In this document: piece after piece, positions 35,191 to 44,293 of the stretch | Layout of the letters: every line of letters starts with the position of its first letter | Numbering within the stretch: the first letter of the stretch is position 1 | From: CAZKEW01 sp964580435 | Lineage (GTDB): Bacteria; Acidobacteriota; Aminicenantia; Aminicenantales; UBA8522 | Reading direction: 5' to 3' | DNA length: 64,000 bases | Assembly (NCBI GenBank): GCA_964580435.1 | Contig: CAZOKP010000002.1 | Span: 27,989-91,988 of the forward strand | The notes under the pieces: generated by a model | The model's input: the letters and a program-made list of their open reading frames with translations, nothing else | What the model was told of the DNA's origin: nothing | Databases searched by the model: none | Position numbers and translations under genes: made by a program

Positions 35191-36591
35191 ATGCTGGAGA
35201 GACGAGACCTAGTTATTATCGGAGGAGGGCCGGGCGGATATGTGGCTGCCCTGAGAGCAGCTCAGCTCAAGAAAAAAGTCACAGTCATCGAGGAGGACCG
35301 GATCGGCGGAACATGCATGAACTACGGCTGCATCCCCACGAAGTTCCTTCTTCACCAGAGCCAGATATTCTCCCAGTTGAAGCGAAGCCAGGGGATCGAA
35401 GGATGTTCAGAGACCGCGCGCCTGAACTGGAAGTGGGTTCAAGAGGAAAAAAAGAACGTGGTGGACAGACTGGTCAAGGGGACGGAATTCCTCCTCAGGA
35501 GAAACGGTGTCGAGGTCCTCAACGGAAGAGGCGCGCTCAAAGGAAATAGGGAAGTCCTTTTCTATGGCCCCAACGGAGAAAAACCACTTGAAGCGGAGAA
35601 CATCATCCTGGCCATGGGAAGCCGCTCTTCCGATCTGCCCTTCTTGAAGCCCAATGGAGAAGAGGTCATAACTCACCGCGAAGCCTTGGACCTCGAGGCG
35701 GTCCCCCGGACGATGATCGTCGTCGGCGCCGGAGCGATCGGGCTCGAAATCGGCGCGATTTTTTCGCGGGCGGGAACAGAAGTGACCGTGTTGGAAATCA
35801 TGCCGGCCATTCTTCCAGGAATGGACAAACAGATGGCTGTGCGTCTGGAACGAATGCTCAAAAAGCAGGGGCTCAAGATCTTCACAGAAATGCGTATTGA
35901 GGAAGCTATGCTGGAAAGGGGAAAGGTCACGCTCAAAGGTACGAATCTTAAGACCAAATCGGGTTTTGAGCACAGCGCCGAGAAAGTCCTACTGGCCACC
36001 GGCAGGAAGCCTCGTTCGGAGATCCTGGCGAAGGATTTCGGAAGTCTGCTCGGTTCGGCGGGGTTCGTCGAGGTCAATTCCCGCCTGGAGTCGAGAATGC
36101 CCGGAATCTATGCCATCGGAGACCTCATCGGCGGAAAACTTCTGGCCCACAAAGCCGAACATGAAGGCATTATCGCGGCTGAGAATGCCGCCGGGCTTTT
36201 CAAAGAGATGGATTATCTGGCCCTGCCCATGGCCGTATTCACCGAACCGGAGTTCGCCTCGGTGGGTTTGACGGAGGAGGAAGCAAAGGCTGGGGGAATT
36301 CAAACCCAGATCGGCCTCTTTTCTCTCCAGGCTAATGGAAGGGCCCTAACCCTGGAAAGCCCGGAGGGGATGGTCAAGCTTATTGCTTCAACGGATGACC
36401 GCGTCATCGGCGCCCACATCTTGGCTCCTCAGGCCAGCGAGCTTATCGCCGAAATGACTCTGGCCGTCAAACACGGGCTGACGGTCAAGGATGTCTCCTC
36501 CACGATTCATGTCCATCCCACTTTGTCTGAAGCCATAATGGAGGCGGCGTTGAAGGTCAAAGGGATAGCGCTTCATGCCTTGAACGATTAG
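35191..36591 (+). CDS. lpdA: Dihydrolipoyl dehydrogenase
   Basis: 466 residues, ATG 35191 behind AAGGAGGGAGCC. FAD-binding GGGPGGYVAA (11-20), redox pair C42-x4-C47 (GTCMNYGCIPTK), NAD-binding GAGAIGLEIG near 178-187 and the C-terminal HVHPTLSEA base pair His/Glu are all present. It reoxidises the lipoyl group of 2-oxoacid dehydrogenases or the glycine cleavage system. No E1, E2 or gcv genes are adjacent, so its complex is unknown. Confidence 0.93.
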   Translation: MLERRDLVIIGGGPGGYVAALRAAQLKKKVTVIEEDRIGGTCMNYGCIPTKFLLHQSQIFSQLKRSQGIEGCSETARLNWKWVQEEKKNVVDRLVKGTEFLLRRNGVEVLNGRGALKGNREVLFYGPNGEKPLEAENIILAMGSRSSDLPFLKPNGEEVITHREALDLEAVPRTMIVVGAGAIGLEIGAIFSRAGTEVTVLEIMPAILPGMDKQMAVRLERMLKKQGLKIFTEMRIEEAMLERGKVTLKGTNLKTKSGFEHSAEKVLLATGRKPRSEILAKDFGSLLGSAGFVEVNSRLESRMPGIYAIGDLIGGKLLAHKAEHEGIIAAENAAGLFKEMDYLALPMAVFTEPEFASVGLTEEEAKAGGIQTQIGLFSLQANGRALTLESPEGMVKLIASTDDRVIGAHILAPQASELIAEMTLAVKHGLTVKDVSSTIHVHPTLSEAIMEAALKVKGIALHALND

Positions 36592-36603
36592 CCGGGAGCA
36601 CGC

Positions 36604-38202
36604 CTACCGAATATAGCCAAGGGCCCTGAGCATCTCCTTGGTTTTTTCGTCGATCTTTATTTCTCCTTTTCCGCTTAGCGCTTCCCGGGAATAGGCTTCA
36701 AGCTTCAGTTTAAGCGGCAAGAGATCTTCCGAGACCTCCTGGCCTGAGCTGATATCGGTCATTTCCTGCGGGTCTTTTTTGAGGTTGAAAACCTCGAGCT
36801 TGTTATCCTCGGGCGTGAAGATGAGATGCCAGGGGAAGCTGATGATTCCGAAACGGTCTCTCACAGATTCGGGTTTGTATGTTTCTTCAAAAAGGGTCGC
36901 CTTTTCATCTGTTTTGAGCTGGGAGAGGTCTCTTCCTTGGAAAGAGGAAAAAGGATTTAAACCCATCATTTTTATGATGGTGGGAGCGATGTCCAGCAGA
37001 TTAACGAATTCTTCGCGGACAATCCCTTTTTTTGGCTGGCTAGGATTCCAGATTATGAGCGGGACTTTCATATAGAGGTCATAAAGAAAATGAATATGGC
37101 CGAAGTGGGGATCAGACTCATAGTGATATTCGCCCAAACCTTCGCCGTGGTCCCCGACGAGAAGGATGGCCGTCTTGTCAAAGAGCCGGAGCTCACGGAG
37201 TTTTTCCCAGAGCTTGCCGATTGCCCCGTCCATATACTCAACCTCTCTCCCGTAGCATACTCGGGCCGCTTGCCTAGAAAGCCAAGGCTTTCCTTGAAAG
37301 GTGAATTGGACCTGCTTCTGCTTGGAGTTATTGGTGATGTCGATAAAACTCTTGCCCTTGAAGAAGATATTTTCAGGGCGGAGGAAAAACCAGCCGCTGA
37401 CGAAATTCGTCTTCAGCTCCTTTTGATCAGGGACGGGAGAAAATTCCAGCCTGTCCAGGAAGCCCAGATAATGGTTCGCGTTACGGTCGAACTCGTTCTT
37501 GAACTCGATCCGGACCCGGTTTTTTCCAGGCTTCAAGTCGAGCGTGACCTGGTTGAGAGTGTATTTTTGTAGGCTTGTCTCGTAGATCAACCGGTCGTTC
37601 AGATAGAGCTTAAAGTCCAAAGGAACATAGGGAGGGGCATAGGGATCATGGGGATCTGAATAATGAACCCACAAGAAGAAGGGTCGGTCCTTGTTTTTCT
37701 CCAGCCAGGAAAAGACTCTTTCATTGACCTCTCCGGCCGAAAGATACCAGCGGTCCCGGGGAAAGCTGTCTTGGTAGAGGTCAAAACCCTGGTCAAGGCC
37801 AAATTGCGCTTCAACGATGCCCAGAGAGACAAAAGCAGCCGTGGCGAAGCCTTTTTGCCGAAACAGGTTGACGAACGAGGGCATCGACCTTTTGGCGATG
37901 ACCTTCTGGCCGTTGTTATAGCATTTGATTTTATGAGGCCGTTCGGAAAAGAAGATGCTGCCATGCGAAGGCAGCGTCATCGGGATCAGGCTGTATGCGT
38001 TCTTGAAGAGGGTCCCCTCCCGAGCCAGAAAATCGATATTGGGAGTGGAGGCGTTGGACGGATTATAGGCGCTGATATAGTCGGCACGCTGCGTATCGAG
38101 CGTGACCAGGATAAAGTTTTCCGATTTTCTACTTCTCTGACACCCGAGGAAAAAAAGAACAAAGACAAATCCCAGGAGGACTTTGGAGAATCGCTTTTTC
38201 AT
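36604..38202 (-). CDS. Sulfatase-fold (alkaline phosphatase superfamily) lipoprotein lacking the formylglycine motif
   Basis: 532 residues from ATG 38202. A reading from ATG 38310 would start upstream of the predicted promoter and is rejected. Lipoprotein signal MKKRFSKVLLGF ending FLGC. Metal-site segments LVTLDTQRAD near the N-terminus and GDHGEGLGEY are those of the sulfatase family. However, the nucleophile region reads MTLPSHGS and not C/S-x-P-x-R. It therefore may not be a formylglycine sulfatase; a Thr nucleophile (phosphatase or phosphotransferase-like) is possible. Its middle region has an extra beta-domain (about residues 175-285). Confidence 0.8.
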   Translation of the reverse strand: MKKRFSKVLLGFVFVLFFLGCQRSRKSENFILVTLDTQRADYISAYNPSNASTPNIDFLAREGTLFKNAYSLIPMTLPSHGSIFFSERPHKIKCYNNGQKVIAKRSMPSFVNLFRQKGFATAAFVSLGIVEAQFGLDQGFDLYQDSFPRDRWYLSAGEVNERVFSWLEKNKDRPFFLWVHYSDPHDPYAPPYVPLDFKLYLNDRLIYETSLQKYTLNQVTLDLKPGKNRVRIEFKNEFDRNANHYLGFLDRLEFSPVPDQKELKTNFVSGWFFLRPENIFFKGKSFIDITNNSKQKQVQFTFQGKPWLSRQAARVCYGREVEYMDGAIGKLWEKLRELRLFDKTAILLVGDHGEGLGEYHYESDPHFGHIHFLYDLYMKVPLIIWNPSQPKKGIVREEFVNLLDIAPTIIKMMGLNPFSSFQGRDLSQLKTDEKATLFEETYKPESVRDRFGIISFPWHLIFTPEDNKLEVFNLKKDPQEMTDISSGQEVSEDLLPLKLKLEAYSREALSGKGEIKIDEKTKEMLRALGYIR

Positions 38203-38257
38203 TTTTTCTTGGACGGAAAGCGAGACACGGCCTGCAGCCGCCTGCTTGTGACAGCCT

Positions 38258-38286
38258 ATTATGAGAAATATTAGAAAAATTGTCAA
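38258..38286 (-). promoter_or_regulatory. Predicted strong promoter of the sulfatase-fold gene
   Basis: On the minus strand: perfect -35 TTGACA (38281-38286), 17-bp spacer, -10 CATAAT (38258-38263). The transcript would start near 38250, so the start codon must be 38202. Confidence 0.7.
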
Positions 38287-38322
38287 AATGTTTGCAAAAT
38301 TCGATCTCATTTTATAAAATAT

Positions 38323-38691
38323 TTGCCGTTATTCGGAAAAAACGACGTGGTCGAAACCTTTTTGGTCTTTGCGGTCTTCGGTTTGCTGGGTCTTGTCCTG
38401 ATTTTCATGAATAGGATCCTGGGGCCTTCTCGGCCAAACCCGACCAAAGACAAACCCTTTGAGTGCGGCAGCCCTTACCTGAGGGAGGACATCAACCCTT
38501 TCCCGATCAAGTTCTATCTGGTCGCCTTCATTTTCCTGCTTTTTGATATCGAGGTCGTCTTCTTTTTCCCCTGGGCCCTTATTTTTAGGGAGATGATTAC
38601 GAGCGCCCTCATCATCATGGCGGCCTATATTTTTGTGTTGGTAATCGGGTTTGTCTACGCCTGGAAGAAGGGCGCTTTCGAGTGGGAATGA
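38323..38691 (+). CDS. nuoA: NADH-quinone oxidoreductase subunit A
   Basis: 122 residues if TTG 38323 is used; GTG 38347 with GGAAAAAACGAC upstream may be the better start (114 residues). Three membrane helices, with the conserved loop KPFECGSPY and the acidic FLLFDIEVVFFFPW segment of NuoA. It is a membrane-arm subunit of complex I and first of nine nuo genes in the order A-B-C-D-E-F-G-H-I. Confidence 0.93.
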   Translation: MPLFGKNDVVETFLVFAVFGLLGLVLIFMNRILGPSRPNPTKDKPFECGSPYLREDINPFPIKFYLVAFIFLLFDIEVVFFFPWALIFREMITSALIIMAAYIFVLVIGFVYAWKKGAFEWE

Positions 38692-38704
38692 AAAAAGGTC
38701 AGCC

Positions 38705-39208
38705 ATGTCGGAGATGAAGAAAAAGCACCGGCCGCCGGCCCAGTTCATCACGACCCAGTTCAATACCATGCTCGGCTGGGCCAGGAAATATTCCTTGTTC
38801 CAATATCCTTTTATCACGGCGTGCTGCGGCATGGAGTACATGTCGGCCGCCTGCGCCCATTTTGACCTCGACCGTTTCGGCGCGGGTTGGACCCGCTTTT
38901 CTCCGCGGCAGGCGGATATGCTTCTTGTGGTCGGAACCGTGACCCAAAAACTGGCTCCGGTTCTCCGCACCGTCTATGACCAGATGACCGACCCCAAGTG
39001 GGTGGTCGCTTTTGGCACTTGCACCGTCAGCGGGGGGATCTACGATAATTATGCGGTCGTTCAGGGGATCGACTTGATCATTCCCGTGGACGTCTATATT
39101 CCAGGCTGCCCGCCGCGTCCCGAGACTGTGCTCGACGGGCTTCTAAAATTGCAGGAAAAGATACAGCACCAGGAACAAGATTGGCGATGGAAGAAACGAA
39201 AATCTTAG
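38705..39208 (+). CDS. nuoB: NADH-quinone oxidoreductase subunit B
   Basis: 167 residues. Ligands of cluster N2 are visible: the CC pair in TACCGMEYMSAA, then GTCTVSGG and GCPPRPE. NuoB passes electrons to quinone at the junction of the arms. Start at ATG 38705 follows nuoA by 13 bp. The 3' end overlaps nuoC by about 22 bp. Confidence 0.97.
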   Translation: MSEMKKKHRPPAQFITTQFNTMLGWARKYSLFQYPFITACCGMEYMSAACAHFDLDRFGAGWTRFSPRQADMLLVVGTVTQKLAPVLRTVYDQMTDPKWVVAFGTCTVSGGIYDNYAVVQGIDLIIPVDVYIPGCPPRPETVLDGLLKLQEKIQHQEQDWRWKKRKS

Positions 39209-39666
39209 ACCTGCTCAGGCAGAAGTTCCCCGGCGAGGTCAAGGACATTTCGACGTCCCTCGGGGATGAAGTCGTTATCATCGACAAAAAGGCCCTCGTT
39301 TCCCTCGTAACATATTTGAAAGATAAGCCCTGGGAATACAACATGCTCTTGGACCTGTCCTGCGTGGATTATCTCGGCGAGGACCCGCGCTTTGAGATGG
39401 TCTATCACCTTTTCTCGCTGCCCCGGAACAAACGCTTGAGAATCAAAGCGAGGCTGGCAGAGGACGACCTCCGCATCTCGTCTCTCACCGGCCTCTGGAA
39501 AAACGCCAACTGGCTGGAAAGGGAAGTCTTCGATATGTTCGGGGTGAATTTCGAAGGCCATCCGGACCTTCGCCGCATCTTTATGTACGATTGCTTTGAA
39601 GGATATCCGTTACGTAAGGACTATCCTTTGAGGAAGCGCCAGCCCTGCATCAAGTTTAGGGAATGA
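39187..39666 (+). CDS. nuoC: NADH-quinone oxidoreductase subunit C
   Basis: 159 residues from ATG 39187 (a TTG 6 bp upstream is in frame). The 30-kDa signature is present: LEREVFDMFGVNFEGHPDLRR, followed by GYPLRKDYPL. Separate from nuoD, not fused. It overlaps the end of nuoB and is 1 bp before nuoD. Confidence 0.96.
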   Translation: MEETKILDLLRQKFPGEVKDISTSLGDEVVIIDKKALVSLVTYLKDKPWEYNMLLDLSCVDYLGEDPRFEMVYHLFSLPRNKRLRIKARLAEDDLRISSLTGLWKNANWLEREVFDMFGVNFEGHPDLRRIFMYDCFEGYPLRKDYPLRKRQPCIKFRE

Positions 39667-39667
39667 C

Positions 39668-40993
39668 ATGCCGACAAGAATTCAGAAGGAAGCCCGGTCC
39701 GACACCATGTTGCTGAACATGGGGCCTTCCCATCCGGCTATGCATGGGACAATCCGCATCATGCTCGAACTCGACGGGGAGCGGATCCTCAACTCTGAGG
39801 TGGAAGTCGGGTACTTGCACCGGGGGTTCGAAAAAACTTGCGAAAACCGAACCTACTTTAATCTGCTGATCTATACGGACAGGCTGAATTATGTCTCGCC
39901 GCTCATCAACAACCTCGGTTATGCCATGGCCATCGAGAAAATGCTCGGCGTGGAAGTGCCCGAACGCGCCCAGTATATCCGCGTTATCATGAGCGAGCTT
40001 TCCCGGATCTCCGATCACCTCACTTGCCTGGCGGCCATGGCCATGGAATCCGGTGCCTTTACCGTCTTTCTCTATAAGATGAAGGCCCGTGAGTTTCTCT
40101 GGGATGTCATCGAGCAGACCACGGGCGCGCGCATGACCACTTCTTATATCCGGGTCGGTGGTGTCAGGGCCGACCTCCATCCGGAATTTGAGACCGCCCT
40201 GAAAAAGGCGGTCGTCGAGACCCGGAAAGTTTTAAAGGACGTCCACGGCCTGCTCGATAAGAACAAAATCTTTATCAACCGCACCCGTGATATCGCCGTA
40301 GTAACTCCCGACGATGCCATAGCCTTCGGCTGGACAGGGCCCTGCTTGCGCTCGACCGGCGTTTATTATGACGTCCGCAAAGCCCAGCCCTATCTCACTT
40401 ATAACAGCCTGGATTTCGAGGTGCCGCTGGGGGAGAGGGGCGATAATTTTGACCGCTACATGGTCCGGATGAAGGAGATGGAGCAGAGCCTGCGCATCAT
40501 CGAGCAGGCGGCCGGGCGTGTCCGGACGACGCCTGCCAGCGTCCTGGCCCAGGGCGTGGATCCCGCCGCGGCCATAAAAACCTCGCGGCTGAAGAAAATC
40601 AAGGGAAGAGTCAAGCTCTCGCCCAACCTGGAGGGCGCCGAGAAAGATAAATATAAAGATATCCTCTCGGCCGACAAAGGATATGTAATCCCTCCCAAAG
40701 ATGATGTCTATACAACCATGGAGGGGTTGATCAATCACTTCAAGTTTTTTATGAAAGGGACCGGCATCCGGCCGCCCAAAGGTGAGGTCTATTTTTCCGT
40801 CGAAGGCGGCAATGGCGAGCTTGGATATTATATCGTTTCCGATGGAACCGACCGGCCCTACAGGCTGCACCTGCGCGCTCCCTGCTTCCATATTGTCGCG
40901 GCCTTGGAGCAGCTCATCAAGGGTCGTTATGTGGCCGATGTCATCCCCACGTTCGGGTCCATGAATATGATCGGAGGAGAATTGGACCGGTGA
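39668..40993 (+). CDS. nuoD: NADH-quinone oxidoreductase subunit D
   Basis: 441 residues. 49-kDa subunit motifs: MGPSHPAMHG at the N-terminus, GYLHRGFEK, RISDHLTCLA and the C-terminal GGELDR. It lines the quinone site. The chain is about 40 residues longer than usual, with an extra Lys-rich segment at about 305-340 (KIKGRVKLSPNLEGAEKDK) before the conserved MEGLINHFK. It overlaps nuoE by GTGA. Confidence 0.96.
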   Translation: MPTRIQKEARSDTMLLNMGPSHPAMHGTIRIMLELDGERILNSEVEVGYLHRGFEKTCENRTYFNLLIYTDRLNYVSPLINNLGYAMAIEKMLGVEVPERAQYIRVIMSELSRISDHLTCLAAMAMESGAFTVFLYKMKAREFLWDVIEQTTGARMTTSYIRVGGVRADLHPEFETALKKAVVETRKVLKDVHGLLDKNKIFINRTRDIAVVTPDDAIAFGWTGPCLRSTGVYYDVRKAQPYLTYNSLDFEVPLGERGDNFDRYMVRMKEMEQSLRIIEQAAGRVRTTPASVLAQGVDPAAAIKTSRLKKIKGRVKLSPNLEGAEKDKYKDILSADKGYVIPPKDDVYTTMEGLINHFKFFMKGTGIRPPKGEVYFSVEGGNGELGYYIVSDGTDRPYRLHLRAPCFHIVAALEQLIKGRYVADVIPTFGSMNMIGGELDR

Positions 40994-41463
40994 GGCCCGA
41001 ATATTCCGGCGAGCTCCGCAAGAAGATCGACGAAGTTGTCTCCCGCTATCCCAGGAAAGAGGCAGCCTTGCTGCCGGTTCTCCATCTTGTGCAGAATGAG
41101 GTCGGGTTCATCTCGCCGGACGAAGAAAAATTTGTGGCGCAGGTCTTGGGGATCAAGCCGATGAGAGTCCGAGAGGTGGTCAGTTTCTACACCATGATCT
41201 CGCCCCGGCCTCTCGGCAGGTATCACATTCAGGTTTGCTCCAATTTGAGCTGCCATCTCGCCGCCTCCGAAAAGCTCATCGATTATTTGAAGAACAAACT
41301 GGGCATCGGGATAGGGGAGACCACCCCGGACAGGAAGTTCACTCTCTCCACGGTCGAGTGCCTGGGAGCTTGTGAACAGGCGCCCTGCATGATGGTCAAT
41401 TTTGATTATTACGGTCATTTGGATAAAGACAGAATCGATCAAATTCTGGACGGGTTAGTCTAG
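40990..41463 (+). CDS. nuoE: NADH-quinone oxidoreductase subunit E
   Basis: 157 residues, GTG 40990 overlapping the nuoD stop. [2Fe-2S] thioredoxin-like subunit: C-x4-C in VCSNLSC and C-x3-C in ECLGACEQAP. It works with NuoF in NADH oxidation. Four bp before nuoF. Confidence 0.96.
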   Translation: MRPEYSGELRKKIDEVVSRYPRKEAALLPVLHLVQNEVGFISPDEEKFVAQVLGIKPMRVREVVSFYTMISPRPLGRYHIQVCSNLSCHLAASEKLIDYLKNKLGIGIGETTPDRKFTLSTVECLGACEQAPCMMVNFDYYGHLDKDRIDQILDGLV

Positions 41464-41467
41464 GAAC

Positions 41468-42715
41468 GTGGACGAGAACGTTTTGACAAAAGGATTTGAC
41501 CTCAAGGGTCTCTTTGAAATCGAGGTCTATCTCCAGCAGGGCGGCTACAAAGCTGTAGAGAAAGCTTTGCTGGGGATGACGCCGGCAGATGCTTTGGAGG
41601 AGGTCAAGAAAGCCAGCCTTCGGGGAAGAGGGGGAGCGGGTTTTCCCGCAGGCGTCAAGTGGAGCTTCGTCCCTCAGAAAGTGGATACACCCAAGTATCT
41701 CTGCGTCAATGCCGATGAAGGCGAGCCCGGCACGTTCAAGGACCGCTATATCATGAGCCACAATCCGCACCTTCTTTTGGAAGGAGCCATCATCGCTTCC
41801 TATGCGGTCGGAATTCACCTGGCTCTGATCTATATCCGGGGTGAGTATGAAGCTATTGCCCGAAGGCTCGAAAACGCGATCGCCGAGGCTCGCGAAAGGG
41901 GGTATCTGGGGAAGAATATCCTCGGAACGGATTTTGACCTGGACATTATCGTCCATAGGGGAGCTGGAGCCTATATCTGCGGCGAGGAAACGGCCCTTCT
42001 GGAATCCATTGAGGGGAAGAGAGCTTATCCCCGCCTGAAGCCTCCCTTTCCCGCTTCCATCGGGCTTTTCCAAAGCCCCACCGTGATCAACAACGTCGAA
42101 ACACTCTCCAACGTTCCCTTTATCATCCTGAATGGCGCGGAGTGGTTTGTGAAGAAAGGTCTTCCCAAGGACGGAGGCACCAGGATTTTCGGCGTCAGCG
42201 GCATGGTCAAGAAACCCGGAATCTATGAGCTGCCCCTGGGAACGAACCTGAGGAAGATCATCTTCGAATACGCCGGCGGCATGAGAGACGGAAAAGAGCT
42301 TAAAGCGGTCATCCCCGGCGGGATGTCGGCGCCTATCCTGAAAGCCGATGAGATCGACCTGGCGATGGACTTTGACTCGCTGGCCGGAGCGAACTCCATG
42401 CTGGGGTCGGCGGCCATCATCGTCATCGACCAGGATACCCCGATTTTCGAAGTGCTAAAGACGGTGACAAGGTTTTATTCCCATGAGTCCTGCGGCCAGT
42501 GTACGCCTTGCCGCATCGGGACTTCCTGGATCAATAAGATCGTCCAACGCATCGGCCAGGGTGAAGGAGAGGTGGATGATATCGATACCATCATCCGGCT
42601 GGCCTCCAATATCCTGGGCCAAACGCTCTGCCCGCTCGGGGATGCGGCGGCTCTGCCCATTCTTTCCTTGTGCCGGAAATTCAGAGGAGAACTGGAGGGC
42701 TGCCTGCCCCGTTAA
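41468..42715 (+). CDS. nuoF: NADH-quinone oxidoreductase subunit F
   Basis: 415 residues from GTG 41468. The NADH/FMN site GRGGAGFPAGVKW and ADEGEPGTFKDR are present, as are the [4Fe-4S] N3 ligands CGQCTPCR and a C in TLCPLGDAA. No extra ferredoxin domain is fused, unlike HndC-type hydrogenase subunits. It oxidises NADH and feeds NuoE/NuoG. Confidence 0.96.
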   Translation: MDENVLTKGFDLKGLFEIEVYLQQGGYKAVEKALLGMTPADALEEVKKASLRGRGGAGFPAGVKWSFVPQKVDTPKYLCVNADEGEPGTFKDRYIMSHNPHLLLEGAIIASYAVGIHLALIYIRGEYEAIARRLENAIAEARERGYLGKNILGTDFDLDIIVHRGAGAYICGEETALLESIEGKRAYPRLKPPFPASIGLFQSPTVINNVETLSNVPFIILNGAEWFVKKGLPKDGGTRIFGVSGMVKKPGIYELPLGTNLRKIIFEYAGGMRDGKELKAVIPGGMSAPILKADEIDLAMDFDSLAGANSMLGSAAIIVIDQDTPIFEVLKTVTRFYSHESCGQCTPCRIGTSWINKIVQRIGQGEGEVDDIDTIIRLASNILGQTLCPLGDAAALPILSLCRKFRGELEGCLPR

Positions 42716-42736
42716 ACGAGGGAAACGCCAAGCGCC

Positions 42737-44287
42737 ATGGTGAAGATATTTATCGATGAGAAGGCCGTCGAAGTCAACGAGGGCTTGACTGTGCTCCGGG
42801 CGGCCAAGGCGAACGGAATTTCTATCCCTCACTACTGTTACCACCCCGCCTTTGCGCCCGAAGGAAGCTGCCGGATGTGCGTTGTGGAAATCGAGGGACA
42901 GCCCAAGCTCGAGCTCGCTTGCTCCACCATCGTCAAGGAAGGCATGAAAGTCCGGACCAGGAGCCCCAAAGTCATCGAGGCCAGAAAGGGCGTCCTGGAG
43001 TTTTATCTGGCTGAGCATCCTCTGGACTGTCCGATCTGCGACAAGTCAGGGGAGTGCCTGCTCCAGGACTATTATGAGCAATACGGCCTTTTTAACGGCC
43101 AATTTAAAGACTCCAAGGAAAAAAAAGAAAAGAGGATCAAGATCAGCAAAAACTTGCTCCTGGACCGGGAGCGCTGCATTCTTTGCACGCGCTGCGTCCG
43201 GTTCTTGAACAGAATCACCAAGACCGAGGACGCCGGCATCCTGAACCGCGGCATCCATGCGGAAATCAGCATCTATGAAGCGGAGCTGATTGATAACAAT
43301 TATGCCGGCAACCTGGTCGACCTGTGTCCAGTCGGCGCCATCACGGATACCGATTTCCGGTTCAAAGCGCGCGTCTGGTTCCTGGAGAAGAAGGAGTCCA
43401 TCTGTCCGCATTGCGGCCGCGGCTGCAATATTTTCATTGATTCTCACCCGGGGTTCCCCCGCGTCAAGATGTCCCAAAGAGTCTTCCGTATCCGCCCACG
43501 GGAGAACGGGGGCGTCAACTCTTACTGGATCTGCGATTTCGGCCGGTATAACTATGTTTATCTCGATGAGGAGCGGCACCACAAAATTTTGATGGAAAGA
43601 GCAGGGCATAATCTGGGGCTGAGCTGGGATAAGGCACGAATTATGCTTTCAGAAAAAATAAAGAGCTTGCTTTACCTGAAAAAAGCTTCGCGGATTGCCG
43701 TCGTCCTCAATACGCGGCTGACAAACGAAGAGCTTTTCTTGGCCCATAGAATTTTCAGGAAGGAGCTTCATTTAGAGAACATTTTCGTCGCCGACCCTCA
43801 GCCGGGAAGAGGCGATGGATTCTTGCTGACCGAAGAGCGCACACCCAACAGGCGCGGGCTTGAGGAGATCGGCTTGCCCGCTTCCGCTCCCGACCTCAAG
43901 ACCTTGGCAGAGAAAACGGACCTTCTTCTTATCTTCGGCTCCCATCTCGCCGAGGCATGGAGTATGGAAGCTATCAAAGCCGCTTTCGACAAGGTCAGGA
44001 CGAAAGTGCTCCTGGCCACGCATATCAGCAGCCTCGACTCGCTCGTGGATATCATCATCCCGACGCCTTTGATCGCTGAGAAGAGCGGCTCGTTGACCAA
44101 CGTCGAAGGCACTGTTCAGGCGTTCTCGCCCGCCCTGGAATTCAGGGCCGATGGTCTGCCAGAATGGAAACTGCTTCTGGATCTAGCCAAGGAGTTAAAG
44201 ATCAATCATAAATATTTTTGGGACCTTGATTCGCCGGGATCGATTCGCCAACGCTTGGCCAAGGAAATTCCTTTTTTTAACAAGTAG
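42737..44287 (+). CDS. nuoG: NADH-quinone oxidoreductase subunit G (short form)
   Basis: 516 residues against 700 to 900 in most species. The N-terminal [2Fe-2S] ligands (HYCYHPAFAPEGSCRMC), the His-Cys3 [4Fe-4S] site (HPLDCPICDKSGEC) and two further cluster motifs (CILCTRC and DLCPVGAIT) are intact. CPHCGRGC may hold N7. The molybdopterin-like C-terminal domain is reduced. This fits a compact complex I of the Geobacter/Aminicenantes type. Follows nuoF by 21 bp. Confidence 0.94.
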   Translation: MVKIFIDEKAVEVNEGLTVLRAAKANGISIPHYCYHPAFAPEGSCRMCVVEIEGQPKLELACSTIVKEGMKVRTRSPKVIEARKGVLEFYLAEHPLDCPICDKSGECLLQDYYEQYGLFNGQFKDSKEKKEKRIKISKNLLLDRERCILCTRCVRFLNRITKTEDAGILNRGIHAEISIYEAELIDNNYAGNLVDLCPVGAITDTDFRFKARVWFLEKKESICPHCGRGCNIFIDSHPGFPRVKMSQRVFRIRPRENGGVNSYWICDFGRYNYVYLDEERHHKILMERAGHNLGLSWDKARIMLSEKIKSLLYLKKASRIAVVLNTRLTNEELFLAHRIFRKELHLENIFVADPQPGRGDGFLLTEERTPNRRGLEEIGLPASAPDLKTLAEKTDLLLIFGSHLAEAWSMEAIKAAFDKVRTKVLLATHISSLDSLVDIIIPTPLIAEKSGSLTNVEGTVQAFSPALEFRADGLPEWKLLLDLAKELKINHKYFWDLDSPGSIRQRLAKEIPFFNK

Positions 44288-44293
44288 AGAACG

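Noticed and set aside
38203..38310. N-terminal extension of the sulfatase-fold protein from ATG 38310 with a second lipobox-like LIIGC
   Set aside because: The good promoter at 38258-38286 would start transcription near 38250, downstream of that ATG, and the later MKKRF start has a full lipoprotein signal.
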